A stretch of 13,878 bases of DNA from Anaerolineales bacterium (GCA_020432595.1 JAGQGA010000074.1:1-13878); one strand, 5' to 3'; numbered from the stretch's first letter, positions 1-6,753 are shown. Made by a program: numbers and translations. Notes: generated by a model from the sequence alone, not told the origin.

Positions 1-450
1 CGGCCTCAACTCGCAATTGTCATACCCCTCGCCGCCGAGAACCCAGGCGTGCTTGACCCACCATTCTCCCGTACCATCTGCGACCATAAGTTCTTGGCCA
101 CTGCCGTTGAGATAAACAGCGTCGGGGTGGAAGCAGACTGTTTGACCATTGCTGTCTTCCGTGCATTCACCGGGGCCGACCTGCGGAGGGGCGACGATAC
201 GACCTAAAATCTTACTCTGTGCGTACACGGTGACACTGTTTGTCGCCGCATCAACGTGCATATCGTTGATAACGGTAAGTGACACAGGGTTGTCTGGCAG
301 ATCCATCTTCGTTACCCAATAAGCGTCGTGGTAGTCCAATTGGCTCGTCGGTTCGAATGGGATAACTTTCTGACCAGAACATCCTGCAATAAGGAATGCG
401 ATGCCGAATACGACGACAATGCCGAAAATAATAAGATTTCGTTTGTTCAT
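1..450 (-). CDS. Putative lipoprotein, C-terminus off the left edge
   Basis: Reading the minus strand from ATG at 450 gives an open frame of 150 codons with no stop before the window edge, so the 3' end is missing. The first 24 residues form a classic lipoprotein signal: basic start (MNKR), a hydrophobic core of about 15 residues, and a lipobox L-I-A-G-C with the acylated Cys at position 24. The mature part is polar and beta-rich, with two cysteines about 10 residues apart (near GECTEDSNGQTVC) that might form a disulfide. I do not recognise a domain. An AAGGGA-like ribosome site lies just upstream. It follows hdeD by 59 bp on the same strand and may be cotranscribed with it. Confidence is good for a real secreted lipoprotein; its function is unknown. 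Confidence 0.75.
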   Translation of the reverse strand, partial: MNKRNLIIFGIVVVFGIAFLIAGCSGQKVIPFEPTSQLDYHDAYWVTKMDLPDNPVSLTVINDMHVDAATNSVTVYAQSKILGRIVAPPQVGPGECTEDSNGQTVCFHPDAVYLNGSGQELMVADGTGEWWVKHAWVLGGEGYDNCELRP

Positions 451-509
451 GATTTGTTTCCCTTAGTTTTTCTTCAGTTGAGTGAATAACATGGTTGAGA
501 GCGCGGTGG

Positions 510-1082
510 TCATGATTTAGCTAAACCGCGCAGTTTGAAGGCCAGCACGATGGCGAGCACGCCGGAAACAAGCGCCCAGAGTGCAAAGAGCCAGACCAAG
601 GTGCTTATCGTTGCGAGGGGATGCGCGAAGATGAAGATGCCAAAAATAACGTATAGGATGCCCATGATAAGCCCCCACCACGTCCACTGACCATCGCGTC
701 CCTTGAAGATCATCACTAGACCGCTGGCTACAGTTGCGATTCCGATCAGGGTAGCAAGGAAGGCGCTGCTGAAGATCCCGGCGACAAGGGGATTACCAAC
801 GATAAAGAGGCCAGCCAGAATACCGAAAATCCCACCGATGATTGTCCAGGTGCGGGATTTTTCGGTGTGACCGCGTAAGCCTTCGATGATGCTGAAAATG
901 CCATCAACAACCCAATAGATACCCATGAACCAGATCAGGCTCAACAGGGTGGAACCGGGGCTTGAAAACATGATAATGCCGAAGATGATCAGCAGAATAC
1001 CGCGTACCAGCGGCATCCACCAAAGCGAGGCAATGATTTCTTTGCCATTTTGTTCAGTTAATGTGTTTGTTTCAATAGTCAT
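510..1082 (-). CDS. hdeD: HdeD/DUF308 family membrane protein
   Basis: The 190-residue protein is almost entirely hydrophobic, with about six predicted membrane helices (roughly 22-40, 45-67, 79-96, 105-126, 134-152, 158-184). It carries the repeated DUF308 pattern: short helices with Gly-rich turns, such as the segments around PLVRGILLIIFGI, WTIIGGIFGILAG and WWGLIMGILYVIFG. This is the HdeD family; in E. coli HdeD is linked to acid resistance at high cell density, but the role in other phyla is not established. The start is well supported: AAGGAG at 1090-1095 lies 7 bp before ATG. A TATAAT -10 box is at 1114-1119. The upstream gap holds a decayed copy of the tetR promoter block (1154-1244), which hints that this gene belonged, or belongs, to the same TetR-type control as the other two loci. 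Confidence 0.88.
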   Translation of the reverse strand: MTIETNTLTEQNGKEIIASLWWMPLVRGILLIIFGIIMFSSPGSTLLSLIWFMGIYWVVDGIFSIIEGLRGHTEKSRTWTIIGGIFGILAGLFIVGNPLVAGIFSSAFLATLIGIATVASGLVMIFKGRDGQWTWWGLIMGILYVIFGIFIFAHPLATISTLVWLFALWALVSGVLAIVLAFKLRGLAKS

Positions 1083-1113
1083 TGTTTTTCTCCTTTTTGA
1101 TAGCGGTTTATGA

Positions 1114-1119
1114 ATTATA
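1114..1119 (-). promoter_or_regulatory. Candidate -10 box of hdeD
   Basis: A perfect TATAAT on the minus strand lies about 32 bp before the hdeD ATG, giving a short leader that includes the AAGGAG ribosome site. The -35 region about 17 bp upstream is weak (CTTAAA-like) in a very AT-rich stretch. The call rests on the -10 match and spacing only. Confidence 0.45.
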
Positions 1120-1153
1120 TGTCATTAAAAATAGTTTTTAAGATACATATATT

Positions 1154-1244
1154 CCGTATTTCAATGAAATGTTATATGGTGTATGAGGCAAAGTCAAGCA
1201 AATTTAGCGTTGTGAAACAGAAGTGGGAAAAATGTATCACATCA
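1154..1244 (+). repeat. Decayed third copy of the tetR promoter, leader and start codon
   Basis: These 91 bases align without gaps to 3741-3831 (the promoter, leader and first codons of the first tetR) at about 68 of 91 identities. They include a perfect 17-base block at 1189-1205, the TTGTGAAACA block at 1211-1220, a -10-like TATATG at 1173, and an ATG at 1232 followed by codons for Y-H-I, as in both TetR proteins. After that the similarity stops; the reading frame continues only 23 codons to TAG. No remnant of the rest of tetR is seen, since the 3' end of the RDD gene follows. It lies upstream of divergent hdeD, as the intact copies lie upstream of divergent genes. It may be a deletion scar or a retained operator. 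Confidence 0.8.
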
Positions 1245-1276
1245 GATTGGCTATCGTGATTGGGGGTTCTGAATGG

Positions 1277-1864
1277 TCACTTGTCTTTTGTTTCCCCTGG
1301 TAGTTGTCCTGGGGAAGATTCTCTAGTTTGGTCAAATCGTTCCAGGGCCTTAACCAAAAAATGCTCATCCAGATGGGCATCCCAGGTGTATATGACGCAG
1401 GTGTGGGCGAATTTATCGTGCCAACCTTGCCGACGGTCATCAAGCAATGTCCACATAAATCCCAGGAAAAAGGGGAGGGCGGCCAGCCAATAACCAATCA
1501 TGCGGCGTATGGATCGAGCGAAGGTCATTGGTTGGCCATCTAAACAAACAATTCGCAATCCTACGATGACTTTACCTGGCGTTTGCCCGGTTAATACCCA
1601 TGAGAATAAGAAATAACCAATGGCAAAGGCGCTGGTAGACATGCCCGCCAGCATGAGGGCAATTGGCTGTATGGTCGTAACTTCCAAACTACCCTCTGCA
1701 TCTGGCAGCATAAATAGCCGGCTCAACCCAAAAAAGTTCAAAATTGTGCTGACAATCCAGGTAGAAACGATGATGATTATCGTGACAATAACCAAGTCAA
1801 TAATGAAAGCGCTAAGGCGGCTAATGAATCCAGCGTATTGACCGTGTAAACTTTTTTGCGTCAT
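1277..1864 (-). CDS. RDD family membrane protein
   Basis: The 195-aa protein matches the RDD family in layout. The first helix carries the conserved Arg and Asp (R16 and D23 in SRLSAFIID). A second helix pair lies near 66-92. This is followed by the family's TGQTPGKVIVGLRIV segment, then a third helix near 123-140 and a D-rich loop (LDDRRQGWHDKFAHTCVI) that supplies the last conserved Asp. RDD proteins are membrane proteins of mostly unknown function; some have been proposed as ion transporters. ATG at 1864 is 4 bp after the stop of the upstream gene, with an AAGGAG inside that gene's end, so the two are probably translationally coupled. It is the last gene of a four-gene minus-strand operon; the 3' end is followed by the decayed tetR block. 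Confidence 0.85.
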   Translation of the reverse strand: MTQKSLHGQYAGFISRLSAFIIDLVIVTIIIIVSTWIVSTILNFFGLSRLFMLPDAEGSLEVTTIQPIALMLAGMSTSAFAIGYFLFSWVLTGQTPGKVIVGLRIVCLDGQPMTFARSIRRMIGYWLAALPFFLGFMWTLLDDRRQGWHDKFAHTCVIYTWDAHLDEHFLVKALERFDQTRESSPGQLPGETKDK

Positions 1865-1868
1865 TAGA

Positions 1869-2651
1869 TTATTGGCGCTCCTTTTTGTGTGGTTTGCCTA
1901 AATAATCGCGCCCACTTTGGACTTGTACCTCTATTGGGGGTTCTGGTAACGTTTCACGAGGGGGTTTTTTGAACAGTGAGCGAGCGAAGCGCTCTACTAA
2001 AGTATCGGCGCTGACCATGCGTTCGCGGGTTTCTTCAACCATCTCAACTGCCAGGTTCATGCTTTGCTGATGCACCATTTCTTCTAATTGAGGATTATTG
2101 GCTACCTGGTCAATAATCTCGTCAAAAGAATCGCCCACGGCTTGTTTGAGAATGTGGCGGCTGCGTTGGTCTTCATCTCGTCCCACTTCAATCCAGCGAG
2201 CCAGTTCTGCTGCTCCATAATCGACCCAGCCCTCAACGCGATCTTGAAAAGGGTTTATACGGCGCCCAACTCGCAGAGGGTAGAGGGCTATGGAAAGAAT
2301 TTTGCCGCTTCCTTTATAAACCGATTGTAAGGAGGGTAAATGCTGTCCTATTTGTTTTTGGCTTTCAAAAAGATAGCCTATCAGGGCGTAACGTAAGCGG
2401 TCTTTATCGGTTTCGTTTGTACGGGCGGTATTGATATTGATTACGGCCGTTTCTTCCCATTCTTGCAAACGACGGGCAAGTTCATCTTTCCCTTCGAGCA
2501 TGCTGCCGACAGCCAGACGGGTTAAAGAGCGGAGCATGCTAAAATCAGCGTCTTCTGTTTGCGGAACGACCGTTTCGGGGTCAGCGTCATCAATTATTGG
2601 TGATTGGTCGCGTTCAATATCGCGTTTAGTTGTGATTGTTTGTTTCATCAT
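1869..2651 (-). CDS. Uncharacterised soluble 260-aa protein
   Basis: I do not recognise this protein. It has no signal peptide and no clear membrane helix. The N-terminal 40 residues are acidic and low in order. The centre (about 45-180) looks helical, with many charged residues, and a more hydrophobic patch follows near 118-135 (SIALYPLRVGRRINPFQ). The segment 170-220 is strongly helical (EMVHQQSMNLAVEMVEETRE), possibly coiled-coil. The tail is Pro-rich and basic. Two adjacent Met codons (2651 and 2648) could start it; neither has a good Shine-Dalgarno sequence, so translation may be coupled to the upstream gene, which ends 19 bp before. Its place directly before an RDD membrane protein suggests a cytoplasmic partner for it, which is inference. 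One ACGGCCGT motif lies inside at 2443-2450. Confidence 0.8.
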   Translation of the reverse strand: MMKQTITTKRDIERDQSPIIDDADPETVVPQTEDADFSMLRSLTRLAVGSMLEGKDELARRLQEWEETAVININTARTNETDKDRLRYALIGYLFESQKQIGQHLPSLQSVYKGSGKILSIALYPLRVGRRINPFQDRVEGWVDYGAAELARWIEVGRDEDQRSRHILKQAVGDSFDEIIDQVANNPQLEEMVHQQSMNLAVEMVEETRERMVSADTLVERFARSLFKKPPRETLPEPPIEVQVQSGRDYLGKPHKKERQ

Positions 2652-2670
2652 GTTTTGGAGGAACAGTTTT

Positions 2671-3303
2671 TCAAGCAGCAGGTTTGTTGTTTGTTATAAA
2701 TTTACCGATAGTCCCGACAAGTAATAGCAACGCCGGCACTATCACAGTTGGATCAAGGAATAAGATTTTGCGCGTGGGAACGACAACTGTCTTTGCCATC
2801 GATGCCCATTTATGGGGTTCGGCCGCTTGAAATGAGGGGCTGGAGGCCATTTCTAGCATGTCGCGGCGACTACGATAACGGACGATGCCCACTTCTTCAA
2901 AGAAATCGGTCCCCTCGCCAGCGTTGAATAAAGCGGCCGTTTTGCGCGACAGGAAAACGGGATATGAGCCTCGTTTGAGCAGCTCTTTGACGACGGCTTT
3001 GCTGTAGAGGGCGTTGGCTTCCTGTCCTGTTTTTACTTCGGGGTGCAGCCCCTGCGGGTAAACAGCTTTCTCTCGATATTGCATCAGGTTGACCATGTAA
3101 AATGGTTTGCTATCGTCGGCCAGAAAAAAGGCGCGGGCGTTGGCGCGTTCTTCGTCTTGCAATGGGGTTTCGTGCTTATCGCTTGGCGCCATCTTGTTGA
3201 GATAAGTGTCTACTTCGGCTTCTGACAACGGCTGGGAAAACCAGCGATTTTGCCAGAGCAGAAATAGGGTGTAAAGGGAGCCGAGAAGTATGGGTTTACG
3301 CAT
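2671..3303 (-). CDS. DUF1330-like protein with membrane-spanning ends
   Basis: The 210-aa protein has an N-terminal hydrophobic stretch (about 4-17), a soluble middle, and a C-terminal helix (about 185-203). The middle resembles the DUF1330 dimeric alpha-beta barrel fold. The pieces in order are a strand with FYMVNLMQYREKA (68-80), a Tyr-containing helix (ALYSKAVVKELLKRG), the strand YPVFLSRKTA, then FEEVGIVRYRSRRDMLEMASSPSFQAAEPHKWASM (135-169), typical of the family's V-Y-P-S-R-xxF-xxM-xxxPxY region. The family has no firm function. The start overlaps the end of the upstream small membrane protein gene by 8 bp, showing a polycistronic unit. The fold call is from motif reading only; the two flanking helices are unusual for this family. 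Confidence 0.72.
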   Translation of the reverse strand: MRKPILLGSLYTLFLLWQNRWFSQPLSEAEVDTYLNKMAPSDKHETPLQDEERANARAFFLADDSKPFYMVNLMQYREKAVYPQGLHPEVKTGQEANALYSKAVVKELLKRGSYPVFLSRKTAALFNAGEGTDFFEEVGIVRYRSRRDMLEMASSPSFQAAEPHKWASMAKTVVVPTRKILFLDPTVIVPALLLLVGTIGKFITNNKPAA

Positions 3304-3628
3304 TTTTTGTTCTCCATGCCGAAAGCCCTAATGTGGGGAACACAAATACGGCAAGCATAAAGATGAGTTCTGGCGTGGTGAGGATGTTGGGCAGGACGAT
3401 GAAGATGAGGTTGAGGAGAGCATAAATGCCAATGACGATGAAGGAAAACGGCCGTTTCCACCCCTCCAACCAACCCATCTGAACAATAAACATCCAACTC
3501 AGGATAACGATATTGGAAACGATACGGAGTGGTTCCGGGCGACCCAGCGCCACATGAATGATGATGTCAAGTAGTTGAATAATGACGATAGCGATTCCTA
3601 ACCGTTTTGATACTTTACTGTTTTGCAT
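3296..3628 (-). CDS. Small four-helix membrane protein, unknown function
   Basis: The 110-aa product is hydrophobic, with about four predicted membrane helices (roughly 10-27, 37-52, 60-80, 86-102) joined by short loops, one of them containing the polar HVALGRPEPLRI stretch. I do not recognise a named family. It is the first gene of the minus-strand operon that continues into the DUF1330-like, 260-aa and RDD genes, and its stop overlaps the next start by 8 bp. Its start ATG at 3628 has only a weak AAAGAGA ribosome site. It is transcribed divergently from the first tetR across a 190-bp gap with overlapping promoters, so it is the likeliest target of that regulator. Confidence 0.78.
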   Translation of the reverse strand: MQNSKVSKRLGIAIVIIQLLDIIIHVALGRPEPLRIVSNIVILSWMFIVQMGWLEGWKRPFSFIVIGIYALLNLIFIVLPNILTTPELIFMLAVFVFPTLGLSAWRTKNA

Positions 3629-3721
3629 GATGTTTTATCTCTTTTTAGGACGCTCGTTTTAATTGTTGTCGTGGGAAGTTTCCTTCACCCTATCTTTAGG
3701 GCTTCGTGCTCCTTATAGCGA

Positions 3722-3750
3722 TTTATAAGAAACGTTTGACCCGTATACAA
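3722..3750 (-). promoter_or_regulatory. Candidate promoter of the four-gene minus-strand operon
   Basis: On the minus strand, TTGTAT (3745-3750) and TATAAA (3722-3727) are separated by 17 bp, a good sigma-70-like pair. Its -35 box falls between the -35 and -10 boxes of the divergent tetR promoter, so the two promoters overlap and a single bound repressor could block both. The leader to ATG 3628 is about 90 nt and contains a small CCCTA/TAGGG inverted repeat (3688-3701). Confidence 0.5.
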
Positions 3751-3765
3751 CAGAAATGGTATAAT
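3736..3765 (+). promoter_or_regulatory. Promoter of first tetR gene
   Basis: TTGACC at 3736-3741 and a perfect TATAAT at 3760-3765 are separated by 18 bp, close to the sigma-70 consensus. Transcription would start near 3772, giving a leader of about 47 nt. That leader contains the 17-base block at 3776-3792 that recurs at the decayed copy and, with one change, at the second tetR. Confidence 0.65.
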
Positions 3766-3818
3766 CAGCACCATGCAAAGTCAAGCAAATTTGAAGTTGT
3801 GAAACAAAGGCAGGAAAA

Positions 3819-4394
3819 ATGTACCATATCAAAAACGACCAACGCGCCATCCGCTCCAGCCAACTGCTGTATGAGGCGTTAGCCAACCTGATGCGCGAGA
3901 AATCATTCGACACCATCACGGTGACCGACTTGGTGGAAACGGCGCAGGTAGGACGAACCACGTTTTACCGCAACTTCGACAGTATCGAGGATATTTTGCA
4001 TATGCGCTGCGACCAAGTTTTTGATGAGTTGATCGATTACACCAAATCTTATCTACAAAAACAGACGAGTGACGCGCCTGTGGGGATGCTGAAACCGATG
4101 CTGCGCTATTTCTATTTGCATTCGGATATCATCGAACTGCTGATGGCGGCGAGGTGCATTGACATCATTCAAGATGCGTTTCGCGCCCGCATGGAGTCGT
4201 TCAAGGCGGAGCTTGTCGCCCGTCAAGGCATCGCCGAGGAATTTTTTGATTATGCCATGGCGATACGGACGGGCGTTATGACGAATATCTTGATTCAGTG
4301 GATCAAAACGGACAAACGGCAGGCGCCGGATGATCTGGCGGATGCGGTAAGCGAGATGTTTCGCAATAGGGTGACGTTGGATCAGTTGTTGTGA
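3819..4394 (+). CDS. TetR/AcrR family transcriptional regulator, copy 1
   Basis: The 191-aa protein has a TetR N-terminal DNA-binding domain (about residues 9-65). Its helix-turn-helix ITVTDLVETAQVGRTTFYRNF (33-53) ends in the family's typical TFYRNFDSIEDIL. The rest is the helical ligand/dimer domain, including YFYLHSDIIELLMAARCIDIIQDAF. Family members usually repress a divergent operon and their own gene until a small ligand binds; the ligand cannot be read from the sequence. An AGGA ribosome site precedes ATG. It is divergent from the small-membrane-protein operon and convergent with apbE. It differs from the copy at 9036 at 9 residues, all between 23 and 127; Cys113 here is Arg in the other copy. 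The two copies may share an operator but differ in ligand response. Confidence 0.92.
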   Translation: MYHIKNDQRAIRSSQLLYEALANLMREKSFDTITVTDLVETAQVGRTTFYRNFDSIEDILHMRCDQVFDELIDYTKSYLQKQTSDAPVGMLKPMLRYFYLHSDIIELLMAARCIDIIQDAFRARMESFKAELVARQGIAEEFFDYAMAIRTGVMTNILIQWIKTDKRQAPDDLADAVSEMFRNRVTLDQLL

Positions 4395-4395
4395 T

Positions 4396-4423
4396 GGGGG
4401 GGGAAACGGCCGTTCTCCTCCCC
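4396..4423. terminator. Long hairpin between convergent tetR copy 1 and apbE
   Basis: A run of eight G, AAACGG, then CCGTT and a C-rich arm can pair as a nearly continuous 28-base palindrome: 14 opposed positions, with one mismatch and two G-U pairs in RNA. It lies just after the tetR stop and just after the apbE stop on the other strand, so a bidirectional termination role is plausible. No clear T-tract follows on either side. The apex is one of the ACGGCCGT palindromes. Confidence 0.4.
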
Positions 4424-4431
4424 ACAGTTCC

Positions 4432-5442
4432 CTAAACCACCCCAAACCCAGACGTCCTCAGCATGCCCCCATCCTTGGCAACCGCCAACGCCTCACAATG
4501 TGCCGTTCCCTCAATCAAATCTAACCCCAATCGACCCAGCGCCATTACGGCCGTTGCCAACCCATCAGCCAACACCACCGTGGGCGCAACAACCGTCACG
4601 CTGGCTAATTCAGGCGCCGAGTAACCTGTACGCGGGTCGAGGATATGATGCTGGCTCAAATCAGTAATAAAGGGCTGCATGTAATCGCCCGATGTAGCCG
4701 CCGCCTGATTGCGCAGGCTAAACCGCGTGAGCGGCGTCTCTGTCTGAGGGCGCGGCGGTTGCAGGCCGATGTGCCACGATTGCTGGCGGGCATTGACACC
4801 TGCGGCCATCAAATCGCCGCCCGCTTCGACCAAAATGTTTGTAAAGCCGTGTTGTTTGAGGACTGCCGTTCCCGCATCCACAATATACCCCTTGCCAATA
4901 CCATCCAGCGTGATGCCCATATTAGGTTGTATCAATTGAATGGTCGTGCCGTTCACATCAATGTTTTTGTAGTTAACCAACGGCAATGTTTGGGCAACGG
5001 CCGTTTCTGATGGCAGTTCCCCTCGCTTGGCATACGCCTGATACAAATCCCCTAGTGGTTTGACGGTAATATCAAAGGCTCCGTTTGTTTGTTCGCTTAA
5101 CTGGTGGGCCTGTTGGATGAGTTCTAGTAAGGATTGGCTAGCGTTGGCTAAACGGCCGTTTCGGTTCAATTGTGACAGCTCGCTGTCGGGCTGGTGGCGG
5201 CTGAGCAAGGCTTCAAGTCGGCTCATCTGGTCGAAGGTGGCGGAAACGGCCGTTTCTACTGCCGCCTTATCCTCGCCAATCACCGTCAAATTCACCACTG
5301 TCCCCATCAATACCCGACTGACTGAGACTTCCGTTAACCCAGCCTCCCAACTATGTACACCCAACTGCCACGCTGCGCCAGCAACGGCCGTTGCGCCCAG
5401 AATCTGCAAAAACTCGCGTCGTGAAAATTGTTTTTGATTCAT
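4432..5442 (-). CDS. apbE: FAD:protein FMN transferase ApbE, Tat-exported
   Basis: ApbE moves FMN from FAD onto a Thr or Ser of target flavoproteins, acting outside the membrane with Mg2+. The 336-aa reading from ATG 5442 begins with a twin-arginine signal, SRREFLQILGATAVAGAA (Arg pair at 8-9). Family motifs follow in order: MGTVVNLTV (46-54), GAFDITVKPL (121-130), LDGIGKGYIVD (179-189), VEAGGDL (205-211), ATSGDY (249-254), HILDPRTGYSA (266-276) and ADGLATAVMALG (292-303). The open frame extends 19 codons upstream, but MNQKQFSRREFLQ is the natural signal start; neither start has a strong ribosome site. The gene follows rdhC and the 39-aa gene on the same strand. RdhC has an FMN-binding domain with an SGAT acceptor, so RdhC is the likely substrate. 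Five ACGGCCGT motifs lie within the gene. Confidence 0.93.
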   Translation of the reverse strand: MNQKQFSRREFLQILGATAVAGAAWQLGVHSWEAGLTEVSVSRVLMGTVVNLTVIGEDKAAVETAVSATFDQMSRLEALLSRHQPDSELSQLNRNGRLANASQSLLELIQQAHQLSEQTNGAFDITVKPLGDLYQAYAKRGELPSETAVAQTLPLVNYKNIDVNGTTIQLIQPNMGITLDGIGKGYIVDAGTAVLKQHGFTNILVEAGGDLMAAGVNARQQSWHIGLQPPRPQTETPLTRFSLRNQAAATSGDYMQPFITDLSQHHILDPRTGYSAPELASVTVVAPTVVLADGLATAVMALGRLGLDLIEGTAHCEALAVAKDGGMLRTSGFGVV

Positions 5443-5458
5443 ACCAAAATAATTGAGA

Positions 5459-5578
5459 CTAAACCGCACCCAAGATATTGTTTGCCATTTCCAGCACAAC
5501 CAGAACCACAGAAATGGCGATCACAATCAAAATAATCATGTCGCTTATGCGGCGACTTTGTTTCTTGTCTTTTGCCAT
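5459..5578 (-). CDS. 39-aa single-helix membrane protein overlapping rdhC
   Basis: An ATG at 5578 inside the rdhC 3' end opens a different frame of 39 codons ending in TAG at 5459. The product starts with a basic segment (MAKDKKQSRRISD) followed by one strongly hydrophobic helix (MIILIVIAISVVLVVLE) and a short polar tail: a textbook N-in or C-in single-pass miniprotein. It overlaps rdhC by 34 bp in the +1 frame and fills the otherwise empty gap before apbE, ending 16 bp before the apbE ATG. That arrangement suggests translational coupling along the operon. I know no named family for it. It could be a small subunit of the Rdh membrane complex, or chance; the fit of charge pattern, helix and position favours a real gene. 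Confidence 0.55.
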   Translation of the reverse strand: MAKDKKQSRRISDMIILIVIAISVVLVVLEMANNILGAV

Positions 5579-6738
5579 AGCTCCAACACCCAACCTCTTA
5601 CCAAACGAATGATGTCATACACCGGGTCTAAAGGACAGAGAAAATTACACCACGGCCGTTTTACAAACAAAGACATCACCATCATGATTCCTAACAGGGC
5701 AAACAACACCGTCGAACCGGTCAGGCTGAACAGCGTACCGAACACCTCGTAGCTGGAAATGCCCGGATTACGAAACAGCAGAGCAAGCATAATCGCCGCC
5801 CAGGCCAACCCACGCTGCAACCAGATAAACAAACGCCGATATTGGCGCGGCCTCGTCAGCTTGGCCCCCCCAATGGCCCCCATACACTCTTGCGCCGCGC
5901 CAAACGGGCAAAACCAGGCACAGTACGCATTTTTGTTATCGACCGTAAGCACAAACAAGATGCCGCCCAACAAGAAATACCAATACAGATTGGTCTGCCA
6001 CTGCGGCCAAAATCCCAGCAAAAAGGTGTTGATTTTGGAAATAGTCAGCGGTTGGTTGTACCAAAATCCCAGCACAAACATGCCTGTCAGCAGCATCCCC
6101 CAACGCACCTGTTTCTTGTACTTAAACTTAGGTCGGTGGGCGAAGTAGCCGACGGTAAACAAAGCCAGCACGGTGAATTCAGGAATGCCAAACTGGATAG
6201 GCGGCGGGGGGATATCGGGCACGCTCAAACCAAGCTGTTCATCGGCAATCAAGCGGCTGCCTTGCAGCGTGGCTTCGGCCAACCCGCGCGCTGTATAAGT
6301 TGCGCCGCTGACGCCATCCACATCGTCGTAAATTTGAAATGGCTCGCTGAATGATTTGCCCAGTAGTTGTTCCAGGAAACCACTCTCGGTCATCTTGTCA
6401 AAAAAGGATGGGGTTTCTACATGGTCGGCAACGACCGTTCCCACCACCACGCCATCCAAATCCACCGCCACCGCCAGTTGAATCGGGCCGCCATAACCAA
6501 CCGCCTCGCCAATTGTCACGTAGCCAAGCAACGTTTCATCAGAATTGTTCTGATACGCGGCATACATTTCGCCTGAAATTTGTTCAAAACGATCCGCCTC
6601 AGGCCAGGCCGCCTCAATCGCAGGCATCAGATCATTTGTTTTCAGCGCCGCCCCCACCAACCAGGCAATGACAAGCGTTACAAAAGCAGCAATCGCCAAA
6701 ATGCGCTCAGTTCGTCGAGTCCGCTCCCGTTTAGACAT
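5545..6738 (-). CDS. rdhC: RdhC/NosR-like membrane flavoprotein with FMN-binding domain
   Basis: The 397-aa protein has an N-terminal membrane helix (about 12-32), then an extracytoplasmic FMN-binding domain (about 65-165) ending in DGVSGATYT (141-149). The Thr147 of SGAT is the expected covalent FMN site in this family. Next come about five membrane helices (near 186-200, 212-226, 251-266, 308-322, 340-358) and two CxxxCP motifs, C273-AWF-CP and C364-NFL-CP, in loops beside helices. This is the layout of RdhC and NosR/NirI proteins, which are thought to carry electrons across the membrane to an exported reductase. It starts 15 bp after rdhB ends, in the order rdhA-rdhB-rdhC, and apbE follows, fitting flavinylation of the exported domain. 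The ribosome site (AGGGAA, 11 bp away) is weak. NosR is the alternative name, but the rdhAB context favours RdhC. Confidence 0.88.
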   Translation of the reverse strand: MSKRERTRRTERILAIAAFVTLVIAWLVGAALKTNDLMPAIEAAWPEADRFEQISGEMYAAYQNNSDETLLGYVTIGEAVGYGGPIQLAVAVDLDGVVVGTVVADHVETPSFFDKMTESGFLEQLLGKSFSEPFQIYDDVDGVSGATYTARGLAEATLQGSRLIADEQLGLSVPDIPPPPIQFGIPEFTVLALFTVGYFAHRPKFKYKKQVRWGMLLTGMFVLGFWYNQPLTISKINTFLLGFWPQWQTNLYWYFLLGGILFVLTVDNKNAYCAWFCPFGAAQECMGAIGGAKLTRPRQYRRLFIWLQRGLAWAAIMLALLFRNPGISSYEVFGTLFSLTGSTVLFALLGIMMVMSLFVKRPWCNFLCPLDPVYDIIRLVRGWVLELWQKTRNKVAA

Positions 6739-6753
6739 CGTTAACTTGATTCC

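Noticed and set aside
3786..3793. CAAATTTG palindrome in the tetR leader as the TetR operator core
   Set aside because: Symmetry does not extend beyond 8 bp, and it is broken (CAAATTTA) in the third copy, so I do not claim it as the operator centre.
4053..4445. Long minus-strand open frame of 130 codons, repeated at 9270-9704 with 144 codons
   Set aside because: Both are antisense to the tetR genes and look alike only because the genes are duplicated; they are rich in Arg/His in the manner of shadow frames and have no ribosome site.
5443..5499. Upstream extension of apbE by 19 codons
   Set aside because: It would put non-signal sequence before the twin-arginine motif and overlaps the 39-aa gene; MNQKQFSRREFLQ is the natural start.
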